DNA from: Pseudochelatococcus sp047501465
GTDB taxonomy: Bacteria > Pseudomonadota > Alphaproteobacteria > Rhizobiales > Beijerinckiaceae
Length of the DNA: 64,000 nucleotides
Reading direction: 5' to 3'
NCBI RefSeq assembly: GCF_047501465.1
Contig: NZ_JAZDRL010000001.1
Coordinates: 1,426,001 to 1,490,000, forward strand
Shown: positions 35,573-45,188 of the stretch, piece by piece
Layout of the letters: every line of letters begins with the position of its first letter
Position numbering within the stretch: the stretch's first letter is position 1
Program-made: the position numbers and the translations under genes
Notes under the pieces: generated by a model
Database searches by the model: none
Told to the model about the DNA's origin: nothing
Seen by the model: only the letters and a program-made list of their open reading frames with translations

Positions 35573-36946
35573 ATGACGCGTAGTTTCTTTGGAACAGATG
35601 GTATTCGGGGTCGCGCCAATACGGTGATTACACCTGATCTGGCGTTGAAAGTGGGGCAAGCGGCTGGCCTCGTTTTCCGCCGAGGCGATTATCGCAACCG
35701 TGTGGTGATCGGCAAAGACACGCGTTTATCCGGCTATATGATTGAGACCGCCCTTGTCGCCGGTTTTACCTCAGTTGGTATGGATGTGCTTCTGTTGGGC
35801 CCAATGCCCACGCCTGCTGTCGCGATGCTCACGCGTTCAATGCGCTGCGATCTTGGGGTGATGATTTCGGCATCTCATAATCTCTATGAAGACAACGGCA
35901 TTAAGCTGTTTGGACCGAATGCTTATAAGCTATCGGACGATGTGGAGCGTGAGATTGAGGCGCTGCTGGGTGCGGATCTTGGTTTGCGGCTTGTGCCGCC
36001 GGAGCGCATGGGCCGTGCCAAGCGCATTGAAGGTGTGCATGCGCGTTATATCGAATTTGCCAAGCGCACGCTGCCGCAGAATTTCGCAGCAAAAGGTGCG
36101 GGAAATGGTACCGGGCTCGGTCTTGATGGCATGCGCATTGTCGTTGATTGCGCCAATGGTGCGGGCTATCGCGTGGCGCCTGAAGCCCTTTGGGAACTTG
36201 GCGCTGAGGTGATCACAATTGGTGTTGATCCGGATGGTTTCAACATCAACCGTGATGTAGGCTCAACTGCACCTGCAGCTCTCATTGCTAAAGTACATGA
36301 AACCCGTGCTGATATTGGCATTGCGCTTGATGGCGATGCAGATCGAGTCATTATCGTTGATGAAAAGGGGCAGGTCGTTGATGGCGATCAGCTCATGGCG
36401 GCGATCGCCACACAATGGAAGGAAGATGGGCAGCTGTCACGGCCAGGTGTTGTGGCGACTGTGATGTCCAATCTTGGTTTTGAGCGCTATCTGGGCGGTA
36501 TTGGTCTGGAACTTGCACGCACTTCAGTTGGAGATCGCTATGTGCTGGAGCGCATGCGTGCTGATGGCTATAACCTTGGCGGTGAGCAATCAGGCCATGT
36601 CATTATGTCAGACCATGGCACCACTGGTGATGGATTGATCGCGGCATTGCAGCTGCTTGCTGTTGTGCGCCGTCGTAACAAGCCAGTCAGTGAAGTGTGT
36701 CACCTGTTTGAGCCTCTGCCGCAAGTGCTCAAGAACGTGCGCTTTGCCAAGAGCGCACCTTCTGCAGACATTGTTTCGCCTGTGGTTGAGCGTGCGCGCG
36801 AGCGTTTGGGCAAAAGCGGGCGTCTGTTAGTGCGCCCATCTGGCACAGAACCCGTGATCCGCGTTATGGGCGAAGGCGACGATCGGGCGCTGGTGCATGA
36901 GGTTGTGGACGATATCGTTGCAGCACTCAGCAAGGCGGTTGCATAA
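35573..36946 (+). CDS. glmM: phosphoglucosamine mutase
   Basis: Converts glucosamine-6-phosphate to glucosamine-1-phosphate for UDP-GlcNAc, feeding peptidoglycan and lipopolysaccharide. 457 aa. It has FGTDGIRG (6-13), the phospho-serine Ser101 in MISASHN, the metal loop DGDADR, and sugar-binding GEQSGH. The phosphate-binding RPSGTEP is near the C-terminus. It follows ftsH as in many Gram-negative genomes but has its own upstream region. Confidence 0.97.
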   Translation: MTRSFFGTDGIRGRANTVITPDLALKVGQAAGLVFRRGDYRNRVVIGKDTRLSGYMIETALVAGFTSVGMDVLLLGPMPTPAVAMLTRSMRCDLGVMISASHNLYEDNGIKLFGPNAYKLSDDVEREIEALLGADLGLRLVPPERMGRAKRIEGVHARYIEFAKRTLPQNFAAKGAGNGTGLGLDGMRIVVDCANGAGYRVAPEALWELGAEVITIGVDPDGFNINRDVGSTAPAALIAKVHETRADIGIALDGDADRVIIVDEKGQVVDGDQLMAAIATQWKEDGQLSRPGVVATVMSNLGFERYLGGIGLELARTSVGDRYVLERMRADGYNLGGEQSGHVIMSDHGTTGDGLIAALQLLAVVRRRNKPVSEVCHLFEPLPQVLKNVRFAKSAPSADIVSPVVERARERLGKSGRLLVRPSGTEPVIRVMGEGDDRALVHEVVDDIVAALSKAVA

Positions 36947-37096
36947 CAGAATGCAAGAACCTGCTTGTTGATGAATAAAGAGTGTGCTTGAACCTCATCA
37001 TTAACAGACAGGGTTAATTTCTTGTTTACCCTATTGGGTGAAAGTGCCTCCATACCCGTTGCTTTGGCGCGGCGGGGAGATGGAGGCATTGGGCAG

Positions 37097-37906
37097 ATGA
37101 CATTTTGGGGAACAAGCATTGCTGCGGTAGGATTGATCGCAATGCTTTCCATGAATATCCAGGCTCATGCAGGCGACTATCAGCTCCAGCCCGAATTTGA
37201 TGAAGCCGCTTCATCATCAAAAGCGCTAACCACGCCAATACACATGGAGCAGGAGATTGCGCATCATAGCGCTATCAGAATGTCATCCTTGGCTGATGAA
37301 GAGCTGCCGGACGCGCCCGATCTTGATGCGATCCCTTTTCTAGCTGCCCGTGACAGCGCCATATATGGACGCGTGGACGTGGGCTTTGGCGTGCCTTTTG
37401 CGCATGAGGCGCTGACGGCTAATGGACGTTTCAATCCGACATTATCGGGGCCCGCGCTTTACGGAGTAGGCTTAGGCTACAAACTAGGCCTCATGCTGCG
37501 TAGTGAGGTGACGGCCGAGTATCGTTCACGCTTGGCTGTGCAAACCGCAGATGGTATTCGCGCGCATACCTCTGCTGCCAATGTACTTGCGAACATTTAT
37601 GCTGATATTGGCACCTGGTATGGTGTTACGCCCTATATCGGTGTGGGCGCGGGTGTCGGTTGGAGCGCATTGTCGATTGCTGGTGGGTTCAGGGATCAGG
37701 AGCGCATAGACTTCGTATGGGGAGTGATGGGCGGCTTTGGGGTGGAACTGACGCCGCAGGTGACATTCGACATCGGCTATCGCTATCTCGATACAGGCAC
37801 GCAACATTCGCCTGTTCTTACTGTGCGCGAGAGTGGCGCGCATGATGTGCGCATTGGATTGCGTTGGCGTTTTGGTGATGCAACAGAGAGCGTCAATCTA
37901 CCCTGA
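37097..37906 (+). CDS. outer-membrane beta-barrel protein (opacity/Omp25-like)
   Basis: A 269-aa exported protein with a signal peptide ending AHA (residue 25). A low-complexity acidic spacer follows to about residue 90, then an eight-strand-like barrel with alternating aromatic and Gly-rich strands. Clear barrel segments are VDVGFGVPF, YGVGLGYKLG, TPYIGVGAGVGW, GGFGVELTP and FDIGYRYLDTG. The C-terminal strand ends LRWRFG followed by a few residues. This is the pattern of small porin-like outer-membrane antigens of alphaproteobacteria. The ATG was chosen for its GGAGG site; an in-frame TTG at 37022 gives no signal peptide. Confidence 0.8.
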   Translation: MTFWGTSIAAVGLIAMLSMNIQAHAGDYQLQPEFDEAASSSKALTTPIHMEQEIAHHSAIRMSSLADEELPDAPDLDAIPFLAARDSAIYGRVDVGFGVPFAHEALTANGRFNPTLSGPALYGVGLGYKLGLMLRSEVTAEYRSRLAVQTADGIRAHTSAANVLANIYADIGTWYGVTPYIGVGAGVGWSALSIAGGFRDQERIDFVWGVMGGFGVELTPQVTFDIGYRYLDTGTQHSPVLTVRESGAHDVRIGLRWRFGDATESVNLP

Positions 37907-38137
37907 CTCTGAGACATGAGTGGAATGCATTTGATATATTCACGATATTAGTAGTTTTCATCGAATGAGCTCAGCGGCAAGAATTTCTAGTATTATACAT
38001 GTCGTATTAAAGTGATAGTGTGCGCCTCTTGAGTGAGGTGAGCTGCTCTCTTTGTGTGAGATTGAAATGTATCTGGCCAGTTCCAGGCATTGTGATTCCG
38101 CCTTGAGAAGATCGCTTTGATAGATGGAGATCGGGAT

Positions 38138-40450
38138 ATGTCGCAAGCAAACAATACGCTGATCGAGAAGATGGCGAATGTTACCCAGATTGCTGAATCG
38201 CAGCTCGCTATGGCGCAACGCCTGAGCAAAAGTTGGGCCGAGATCAATCAGACCATTGCCACCACTCAAACTGATGAGGCGATCGACCGTCTTGCGCGCC
38301 GTCAGAAAGCTTTAGAAGCCATCAATCCGCTTACAGTTGCAAGCGATTGGGGCAACTATCTCATGGATGCAGCTGAGCGCGCGATACTTTATCTCGATAT
38401 CCTGCGTGAGCGTGGCAACAATTATGTTGCGCATGAAGCTGCTGGTATGCCGCCTGTGCTGGATTTTGAGTATGAGACCATTGTTGATGGTCGCACATTG
38501 GCGCGTCCCGTGAATTATTCGTTGCTGCGCATTCTGCCGCCTGCGGGGGTGACGGTAGATAATACGAAGCGGCCTTTTGTGGTGATCGATCCACGTGCCG
38601 GCCATGGCGCTGGCATTGGCGGCATGAAACCCGTTAGCCAGGTTGGTGTTGCGCTGAATGCGGGCCACCCGTGCTACTTCGTGGTGTTCCGCCCCAAGCC
38701 CGAACCCAGCCAGACAATTGCTGACGTGTGCGATGCGGAAGGGCTGTTTCTGCAAGAGATTACCGAGCGTCACCCAAAAGCGCCGCGTCCTGTTGTATTG
38801 GGCAATTGTCAGGGTGGTTGGGCCAGCATGCTGCTTGCATCGTCAAACCCGGATAAAACCGGAGCGGTTGCTATCAGTGGTGCGCCGCTGTCATACTGGT
38901 CGGGCACTGAGGGCAAGAGCCCTATGCGTTATTCTGCGGGCCTCTTTGGCGGCGCGACGCCTGCGCTTTTTTCGTCAGATCTTGGGAATGGCGTTTTTGA
39001 TGGCTCCAGCCTTGTTACCAATTTTGAGAGCCTCAGCCCCGGTAATACCTGGTGGAAAAAGTATTATAACGTCTATTCCAAGGTAGATACCGAAGGTCCG
39101 CGTTTCCTTGAGTTTGAGCGTTGGTGGTCTGGCTTTTTCTTCATGAACGAGGCCGAAATCCGCTGGATTGTGGAGGAGCTGTTCATCGGTAACAAGCTTG
39201 GTACGGGTACATCCAAACTGGGCCATCGCAGCGTTGATTTACGCGATATTACCTGCCCAGTGATCGTATTTGCATCGATGGGCGATAACATCACGCCGCC
39301 GCAGCAGGCGCTGAACTGGATTGTTGATCTGTATGGTTCAACCGAAAATATCCGGGCGCGTGGCCAGCGCATTATTTACATCGTGCATAAGTCTATTGGG
39401 CATCTGGGTATTTTCGTCTCCGCTAAAGTCGCAGGGCGCGAGCATGGGGCAATTACTGGCCTGATCGAGGCAATCGAGGCGCTGGCACCGGGGCTTTATG
39501 AGCTTGTGCTTGAGGATGAGTCTGACCAATTGCAGGTCAGTTTGCAGCCGCGGACCATTGACGACATCAAGGCTATGGATGATGGGCATGAAGATGATGC
39601 CGCTTTTGCAGCAGTCGCGGCGTATTCTGAGTTGGGTGAAGAGCTGTATGAGCTGACGCTGCGCCCAATCATCCGCTCTATGGTAACCCCGCGCAGTGCT
39701 GACATGTATTTCAAATCAGCATCACCACGGGTTCAACGCGTTGCTTTCTCCGATCAAAACCCATTGATTGCTCCGATTGCAGGCGTTGCAGAACAGGTGC
39801 GAGAAAACCGCCATCCGGTGGGGCCGGAAAATCCCTTCTTTGCCTTGCAGAACGTTTGGGCGGATGCGGTCGAGAATTCTCTCGATCTCTTCCGCGATGT
39901 GCGTGATGCGTGGCGCGAGATGGCGTTCATGTCGATCTACAATACGCCATGGATGCAATATATTGGACAGGAGGCGCTGAAAAAGCGCGTTGCTTCCAGC
40001 GATTATGAAAGGGATGATCTGCGCACGCGTGAAGAAGTGCAGGCGATCCTTGAGCGCGTTGATGAGGGTGGGTTTGCGGAAGGCGTTGTGCGCATTCTGA
40101 TCATCCTGGCGCAGGCGCGCGGTAACGTGCGGCGTACGCGTCTTGCCCGTTCGGCGCAAGTGCTGACGCAGACGCAGCCGTTCGATACATACAGCGAGCA
40201 GGCTCGTGCTCGCCTCATCCATGAGCAGAGCGTTATCGTTGAGCTTGAGCCCAAGCAAGCACTCGCAACCTTGCCTGATCTGCTGAAAAATCCGGCTGAT
40301 CGCAAGCGCGCTATCGATCTTGCCGTGCAGATCGCAGGCCCGACGCGTGAGGAGATCGACCCCAACGCTCTTCTTAAGCTGCAGGAAATTGAAGCAACTC
40401 TGGCGGCAGCATCACGCAAGAAGCCTGTAGCTGTGGTTGCGGCGGAATAA
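38138..40450 (+). CDS. DUF3141 alpha/beta-hydrolase, PHA-synthase-like
   Basis: A 770-aa cytoplasmic protein. The central alpha/beta-hydrolase domain has the lipase-like box GNCQGG with a nucleophilic Cys224 in place of Ser, Asp383 in GDNITPP, and His422 in SIGHLGIF. This Cys-Asp-His order and spacing resembles class I PHA synthases. The N-terminal ~90 residues are helical, and the C-terminal ~320 residues are family-specific (DUF3141). The family is annotated as unknown or PHB-synthase-related. It leads an operon with the MaoC-Pta fusion 27 bases downstream and ackA, placing it in short-chain acyl-CoA metabolism. The ATG at 38138 has GGAG 8 bases upstream. Whether it polymerises, hydrolyses or transfers acyl groups cannot be read from sequence. 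Confidence 0.85.
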   Translation: MSQANNTLIEKMANVTQIAESQLAMAQRLSKSWAEINQTIATTQTDEAIDRLARRQKALEAINPLTVASDWGNYLMDAAERAILYLDILRERGNNYVAHEAAGMPPVLDFEYETIVDGRTLARPVNYSLLRILPPAGVTVDNTKRPFVVIDPRAGHGAGIGGMKPVSQVGVALNAGHPCYFVVFRPKPEPSQTIADVCDAEGLFLQEITERHPKAPRPVVLGNCQGGWASMLLASSNPDKTGAVAISGAPLSYWSGTEGKSPMRYSAGLFGGATPALFSSDLGNGVFDGSSLVTNFESLSPGNTWWKKYYNVYSKVDTEGPRFLEFERWWSGFFFMNEAEIRWIVEELFIGNKLGTGTSKLGHRSVDLRDITCPVIVFASMGDNITPPQQALNWIVDLYGSTENIRARGQRIIYIVHKSIGHLGIFVSAKVAGREHGAITGLIEAIEALAPGLYELVLEDESDQLQVSLQPRTIDDIKAMDDGHEDDAAFAAVAAYSELGEELYELTLRPIIRSMVTPRSADMYFKSASPRVQRVAFSDQNPLIAPIAGVAEQVRENRHPVGPENPFFALQNVWADAVENSLDLFRDVRDAWREMAFMSIYNTPWMQYIGQEALKKRVASSDYERDDLRTREEVQAILERVDEGGFAEGVVRILIILAQARGNVRRTRLARSAQVLTQTQPFDTYSEQARARLIHEQSVIVELEPKQALATLPDLLKNPADRKRAIDLAVQIAGPTREEIDPNALLKLQEIEATLAAASRKKPVAVVAAE

Positions 40451-40477
40451 GGGGCTGTTATCTGAGGAGGGCATCTG

Positions 40478-41896
40478 ATGACGGAACACTTCACCGTTCG
40501 CAATACGATCTGGGATGAGCTGAAAGTCGGAGATGAAGCTTCGGTGCAGCGCACAGCGACTGCGCAGGATTTTTTTCTGTTTGCGCATGTCACGGGCAAC
40601 ATCAATCCGGCGAATTTACCAGGCAATGAGGAGGCGCCGCCATTGGCGCCTTCCATGTGGATTGGCTCGCTGATTTCAGCCGTGCTCGGCAATCGCTTGC
40701 CGGGACCGGGCACGTTATATCGGGTGCAGAACTTGACCTTTCATGAGCGTGTGCATTTGGGCGATACGCTGACGGCGTTCGTGCGTTGCACGGAGAAGCG
40801 CGAAAAGCCACGTGCGGTGTTTGAAACGCGGGTGACGAAAGGTGATGGGGTGCTGGTTGCTTCAGGCATCGCTGAAGTTGAGGTGCCGCTTAAAGTGATT
40901 GAAGCGGATACGCGTCAATTGCCGGAACTTATTCTCGACGAGCATGATCATTTCGGGCAACTCGTGACTTGCGCCGCGCACTTGCCGCCGATGCCAACGG
41001 TTGTCGTATCCCCAGATGATCGGAATTCACTCGGCGGAGCAGTTCTGTCGGCGATGAAGGGGCTGATTGTGCCCATTCTCGTAGGCGAGCGGGCTGCAAT
41101 TGAAAATGCAGCCGTGGAGCTTGGCGTCGATATCAGCGGTTACCGGTTGGTTGAGGTCGAGGGGCACCATGCTGCGGCTGCCACGGCGGTTGCGCTCGTC
41201 AATGCTGGCGAAGCGCGCGCGATTATGAAGGGCAACATCCATTCAGATGAATTGCTCGGCCAGATTGTGAAAAAGGATGGCGGCCTGCGCGGGGCGCGTC
41301 GTATCAGCCACACCTTTGTGATGGACGTGCCAACGCTTGATCACCTGCTGTTCATTTCGGATGCTGCAATCAATATCGCGCCAGATCTTATGACCAAGGT
41401 CGATATCGTTCAGAACGCTATTGATCTTGCAATCGCCTGCGGCATCACGCAGCCGCGCGTTGGCGTGTTGTCGGCTGTTGAGACGGTGAACGTCAATATT
41501 CCTTCCACGCTGGATGCGGCTATCTTGTCCAAGATGGCTGAGCGTGGCCAGATCATCGGCGGCATCGTCGATGGGCCGCTCGCTATGGATAATGCCATTG
41601 ATATGGAAGCAGCACGCACCAAGGGCATCACGTCGCTGGTGGCGGGGAAGGCTGAAATTCTTGTGGTGCCTAATCTTGAAGCGGGGAATATGCTGGCGAA
41701 GGAGCTTACCTTTGTCGCCCGCGCGGAAGCGGCCGGTCTTGTGCTTGGCGCCAAAGTTCCGGTGATGCTCACAAGCCGTGCGGATAACGATCGTGCACGT
41801 CTGGCATCTGCCGCGCTGGCTCAGCTTTATGATTATTGGCAGCGGACAGGGTCGGCATACATGCCTGCGACCTCACTCACGAGTGCTGCAAAGTAA
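40478..41896 (+). CDS. MaoC-like hydratase domain fused to phosphate acetyl/butyryltransferase
   Basis: A 472-aa fusion. Residues about 1-150 form a MaoC hot-dog domain and about 175-465 a phosphate acyltransferase (Pta/Ptb) that converts acyl-CoA plus phosphate to acyl-phosphate. The Pta part is marked by MKGNIHSDELL, HTFVMDVPT and VDGPLAMDNAI. The MaoC segment aligned with the (R)-hydratase motif D-x-N-P-x-H reads NINPAN (41-46). The Asp and His are both Asn (41 and 46), so hydratase activity is doubtful. It precedes acetate kinase, which would turn the acyl-phosphate into ATP. GAGGAGGGC lies before the ATG. Confidence 0.92.
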   Translation: MTEHFTVRNTIWDELKVGDEASVQRTATAQDFFLFAHVTGNINPANLPGNEEAPPLAPSMWIGSLISAVLGNRLPGPGTLYRVQNLTFHERVHLGDTLTAFVRCTEKREKPRAVFETRVTKGDGVLVASGIAEVEVPLKVIEADTRQLPELILDEHDHFGQLVTCAAHLPPMPTVVVSPDDRNSLGGAVLSAMKGLIVPILVGERAAIENAAVELGVDISGYRLVEVEGHHAAAATAVALVNAGEARAIMKGNIHSDELLGQIVKKDGGLRGARRISHTFVMDVPTLDHLLFISDAAINIAPDLMTKVDIVQNAIDLAIACGITQPRVGVLSAVETVNVNIPSTLDAAILSKMAERGQIIGGIVDGPLAMDNAIDMEAARTKGITSLVAGKAEILVVPNLEAGNMLAKELTFVARAEAAGLVLGAKVPVMLTSRADNDRARLASAALAQLYDYWQRTGSAYMPATSLTSAAK

Positions 41897-41965
41897 AACC
41901 ATGCGCTTTCTCAAGCGGCTCTGCCTTGTCGCGCCTCTATATTGCCTTGTTGAAGGATGGTCTCG

Positions 41966-43168
41966 ATGTCCAAAACCCTGATCGTGCTGAACGCCGGATC
42001 GTCCTCTATCAAGTTCGTTGTATTCGACGTGACAGATGGCAAGCCCACAGCGCTGGCGACCGGGCAGATTGAAGGGCTTGGCGCCTCTGTAACACGTTTC
42101 AACGCGAAGGATGGCGAAGGGCAATCACTTGGCGAACGCGAATTCGATAAGGTATCAGGTGCGATCGCGACGCATGAGAATGCGGTTGATCTGATCCTCA
42201 ACTGGATCGAAGAGACCTTGCCGGGCACAACTGTCGTGGCCGTTGGCCATAGGGTGGTGCATGGCGGTGTGCGCATCACCACGCCTGTGCTAATCACCGA
42301 AGAAATCATCGCAGAGCTTGAGACGCTGATACCATTGGCGCCGTTACATCAGCCGCATAATATCGCGGGCATTCGGGCAGCGCATGCGGCTTTTCCGGGG
42401 GTGCCGATGGTCGCGGTGTTTGATACCTCGTTCCACCGCAATCATCCGTTTGTGAACGATACCTTCGCCATTCCGCGTGAATATTATAATGAAGGCGTGC
42501 GCCGCTATGGGTTCCATGGTGTGTCGTATGAGTATGTCACCCGCCGGATGAAGCAGATTGCGCCGCTTGATGCGGAAGGGCGGGTTATTATTGCCCATCT
42601 TGGCAATGGTGCGTCGATGTGTGCTGTCCGTTATGGCCATTCCATCGCTTCCACCATGGGTTTTTCAGCGCTCGATGGGCTACCCATGGGTACGCGCTGC
42701 GGTAATCTTGATGCAGGCGTGCTGTTGTATTTGCTCGATCAGAAGGGGATGACGTCATCTGAAATCCGGCAATTGCTCTATACGAAATCAGGCTTGCTTG
42801 GGCTTTCAGGCATTTCGCAGGATATGCGCGAGCTGGAGGCATCGGACACCCGGGAAGCGCGTGAGGCAATCGATTATTTCGTGTTCCGCGTAAGACGTGA
42901 AGTTGGAGCGCTTGCAGCAACCCTTGATGGGCTGGATGCGGTTGTTTTCACCGGCGGGATTGGTGAGAACTCCTGGCGGGTGCGCGAACGTGTGCTGCAA
43001 TCCATGCAGTGGATTGGCATTGATCTGGATGAAGAAGCCAATCATCGCAATGCAAGGCTCATATCCTCACCATTATCACGTGTGCGGGTGTATGTGATAC
43101 GCACCAACGAAGGGCTGATGATTGCGGAGCATACGCTGGATCTGCTTGGGCTGGGGCAGGCGGCATAA
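41966..43168 (+). CDS. ackA: acetate/propionate kinase
   Basis: Makes ATP and acetate (or a short acid) from acyl-phosphate and ADP, or the reverse. 400 aa of the ASKHA fold. It starts with LVLNAGSSSIKF-type motif (seen as NAGSSSIKF, 9-17). Also present are VGHRVVHGG, the catalytic region FDTSFH, GFHGVSYEY and FTGGIGEN near the end. I used the ATG at 41966, which has AAGGA 8 bases upstream; an ATG nine bases earlier overlaps that site. It forms the end of the DUF3141-Pta-AckA operon. Confidence 0.96.
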   Translation: MSKTLIVLNAGSSSIKFVVFDVTDGKPTALATGQIEGLGASVTRFNAKDGEGQSLGEREFDKVSGAIATHENAVDLILNWIEETLPGTTVVAVGHRVVHGGVRITTPVLITEEIIAELETLIPLAPLHQPHNIAGIRAAHAAFPGVPMVAVFDTSFHRNHPFVNDTFAIPREYYNEGVRRYGFHGVSYEYVTRRMKQIAPLDAEGRVIIAHLGNGASMCAVRYGHSIASTMGFSALDGLPMGTRCGNLDAGVLLYLLDQKGMTSSEIRQLLYTKSGLLGLSGISQDMRELEASDTREAREAIDYFVFRVRREVGALAATLDGLDAVVFTGGIGENSWRVRERVLQSMQWIGIDLDEEANHRNARLISSPLSRVRVYVIRTNEGLMIAEHTLDLLGLGQAA

Positions 43169-43183
43169 TTGCTTGCGGCTGCT

Positions 43184-43561
43184 TCAACGCAATTTTTCCA
43201 GTATCTGGCGTGCCTGCAAGCGATGTTCTGGCTTGATAGATCCCGCAACTGCTGCGATTGCAGCAGCCAACATAGCGATATCGTCCGAGAAGCCGAGCAG
43301 TGGCATGATATCCGGCAGGGCATCAATCGGCAGGATGAAATAGCCCAACGCACTCAGTAGAAGATAGCGCACGCGCGCAGGAGTTTGCGGATCCTTGGCG
43401 CACAGGAAGGCCGCGACAAGGTCCTCTGCAAATGGCAGTTTATGCACCACGCGTTTGAGCGCACCCCAGAATGACCCGGTGATGCTTTCCTCGTCGCGCG
43501 CAGCACGGCGCATGGCGTCCATCTCTTCGCGGGTTAATGGGCGCGCAAACGGTTCAACCAT
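43184..43561 (-). CDS. YkvA family protein (DUF1232)
   Basis: A 125-aa membrane-associated protein. The DUF1232 core lies at about 68-110 with the conserved ALGYFILPIDALPD segment, and a hydrophobic helix follows. Function is not established. It is convergent with ackA (15-base gap) and stands upstream of the esterase gene on the same strand. Confidence 0.88.
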   Translation of the reverse strand: MVEPFARPLTREEMDAMRRAARDEESITGSFWGALKRVVHKLPFAEDLVAAFLCAKDPQTPARVRYLLLSALGYFILPIDALPDIMPLLGFSDDIAMLAAAIAAVAGSIKPEHRLQARQILEKLR

Positions 43562-43636
43562 CTATCCACCTCCATATCAGCCGGCTTGACATGGGATCAC
43601 AAACCGCGTCACGCAAGGTGAAGCTTTGCTATATAT

Positions 43637-44338
43637 TCAGCCAGGAGCAGGAAGCGTGGCGATAAACTGCTCGACTGTCGGCAGAATTTGCTCCACCATC
43701 TTGCGCACACCTGCCTGATTGGGGTGAAGGCCATCAGGCATGATGAGCGCATTATCGCCCAGCACTCCCTCCATGAAGAACGGGTAAATCATCAGGCCAT
43801 ACTTCTGGCCTAGGTCCGTATAAATTTTTTCGAAGCGCTCCGCATAATCCTGCCCCAGATTAGGCGCGGCCCGCATGCCGGCAAGCAACACGGGTATATT
43901 GCGCGCCTTGAGGCGGGCAATCATCGTATCGAGCGCTTTTGCTGAAATGGCTGGATCAACGCCGCGCAGCATATCGTTTGCGCCAAGTTCCAGAATGACG
44001 GCATCCGTGCCATCTGGCACAGACCAATCGAGACGCGCGAGGCCCCCCGTTGTTGTATCGCCGGAAACGCCTGCGTTCGTGACAGATACGTTATGGCCTT
44101 TTTTCCGCAGAGCTGCCTCCAGAACCACCGGAAATGCTTGCTCAGATGGCAGGTTGTAGCCCGCAGTCAAGCTATCGCCGAATGCTACAATCCGCAGTGG
44201 TTTATCGGTGGCCGCTTGCGAAGATGCTGTGAAAATCATGCTGATGGCCCATACAATCGCAGTGAGTGCGAAAGCAAGACGCAAGGTTTGCGCCATAGGC
44301 TGATCACGATGATGTTTCTGTATCAAGTGCCTTATCAC
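43637..44338 (-). CDS. tesA: arylesterase / TesA-like SGNH hydrolase
   Basis: Periplasmic GDSL esterase/lysophospholipase of 233 aa. A signal peptide with a basic n-region is cleaved after about residue 43. All SGNH blocks are intact: FGDSLTAG (Ser56), Gly90, GAND (Asn121) and DGLHP (Asp202, His205). I chose the GTG at 44338 because AAGGGAG lies 6 bases upstream. An ATG 14 codons later (44296) lacks a ribosome site. The frame stays open far upstream but there it runs antisense to the ABC transporter gene. The divergent ABC pair next door is the standard tesA-ybbA-ybbP arrangement. Confidence 0.93.
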   Translation of the reverse strand: MIRHLIQKHHRDQPMAQTLRLAFALTAIVWAISMIFTASSQAATDKPLRIVAFGDSLTAGYNLPSEQAFPVVLEAALRKKGHNVSVTNAGVSGDTTTGGLARLDWSVPDGTDAVILELGANDMLRGVDPAISAKALDTMIARLKARNIPVLLAGMRAAPNLGQDYAERFEKIYTDLGQKYGLMIYPFFMEGVLGDNALIMPDGLHPNQAGVRKMVEQILPTVEQFIATLPAPG

Positions 44339-44426
44339 GCTAAACTCCCTTCTCGGTAGCGGGCGGGGGGCGTATGCTGTGCCTCTGCAACATGTTGATA
44401 TCAGTTGAAGAAAGTAAAGCCCACTC

Positions 44427-45185
44427 ATGATGAATGCTTCGACAACGAATGCATCCCCGCAAACTATTTCGCCTGACAATGAGGCATCGGTTGCTCCTGT
44501 TGATATGGTGCGCCTGCGCGCCGTTCGCTTGAGTCTCGGTCGCGGTGCGGCGCAAGTCGAGGCACTTAAAGGGGTGTCACTTGATGTTGCGCGTGGTGAG
44601 GCTGTTGGTCTTGTGGGGCCTTCGGGGTCGGGAAAATCCAGCCTGCTGATGACGCTCGCCGGGTTGGAGCAGGTGAATTCCGGCAGGGTGCTGATCAACG
44701 GCTTCGATATTACCGATCTGAATGAAGATATGCTGGCGAAGTTCCGTGGCAGGTATATCGGCATCGTATTTCAATCGTTCCACCTGGTGCCAACCATGAC
44801 AGCGCTTGAGAATGTGGCGTTGCCGCTTGAGCTGGCAGATGCATCCGATGCATTTTCGCGCGCAAAGAGAGCGCTGGAGCGGGTTGGACTTGGTGGGCGG
44901 CTTGGCCATTATCCGGCACAATTATCGGGCGGAGAACAGCAGCGCGTAGCGATTGCGCGTGCGGTTGTGGGGCGTCCGCCTCTGATTGTGGCTGATGAGC
45001 CGACGGGTAATCTGGATGAAGATACCGGCAAGGATATCGTCGATCTTCTGTTTGCGCTCAAGCGTGATGAGGGGGCGACATTGGTGCTGGTTACGCATGA
45101 TCCCGCCCTCGCGGCCCGCTGTGATCGTACTATACGCATGCGTTCGGGGTTGATTGAATCCGCCACGCTTGATGAGGCGAGCTAA
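44427..45185 (+). CDS. ybbA: ABC transporter ATP-binding protein, LolD/YbbA type
   Basis: ATPase of an FtsX-type mechanotransmitter or lipid/lipoprotein export complex. 252 aa. Walker A GPSGSGKS (64-71), signature LSGGEQQ (166-172), Walker B LIVADE (186-191) and the H-loop VLVTHD are all present. A ~28-residue non-conserved tail precedes the domain. It ends 3 bases before the permease gene and is divergent from the esterase. Confidence 0.93.
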   Translation: MMNASTTNASPQTISPDNEASVAPVDMVRLRAVRLSLGRGAAQVEALKGVSLDVARGEAVGLVGPSGSGKSSLLMTLAGLEQVNSGRVLINGFDITDLNEDMLAKFRGRYIGIVFQSFHLVPTMTALENVALPLELADASDAFSRAKRALERVGLGGRLGHYPAQLSGGEQQRVAIARAVVGRPPLIVADEPTGNLDEDTGKDIVDLLFALKRDEGATLVLVTHDPALAARCDRTIRMRSGLIESATLDEAS

Positions 45186-45188
45186 GCC

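Noticed and set aside
44339..44764. Upstream extension of the tesA frame
   Set aside because: It runs antisense to the ABC ATPase coding sequence and replaces a good GTG start with a ribosome site by one without.
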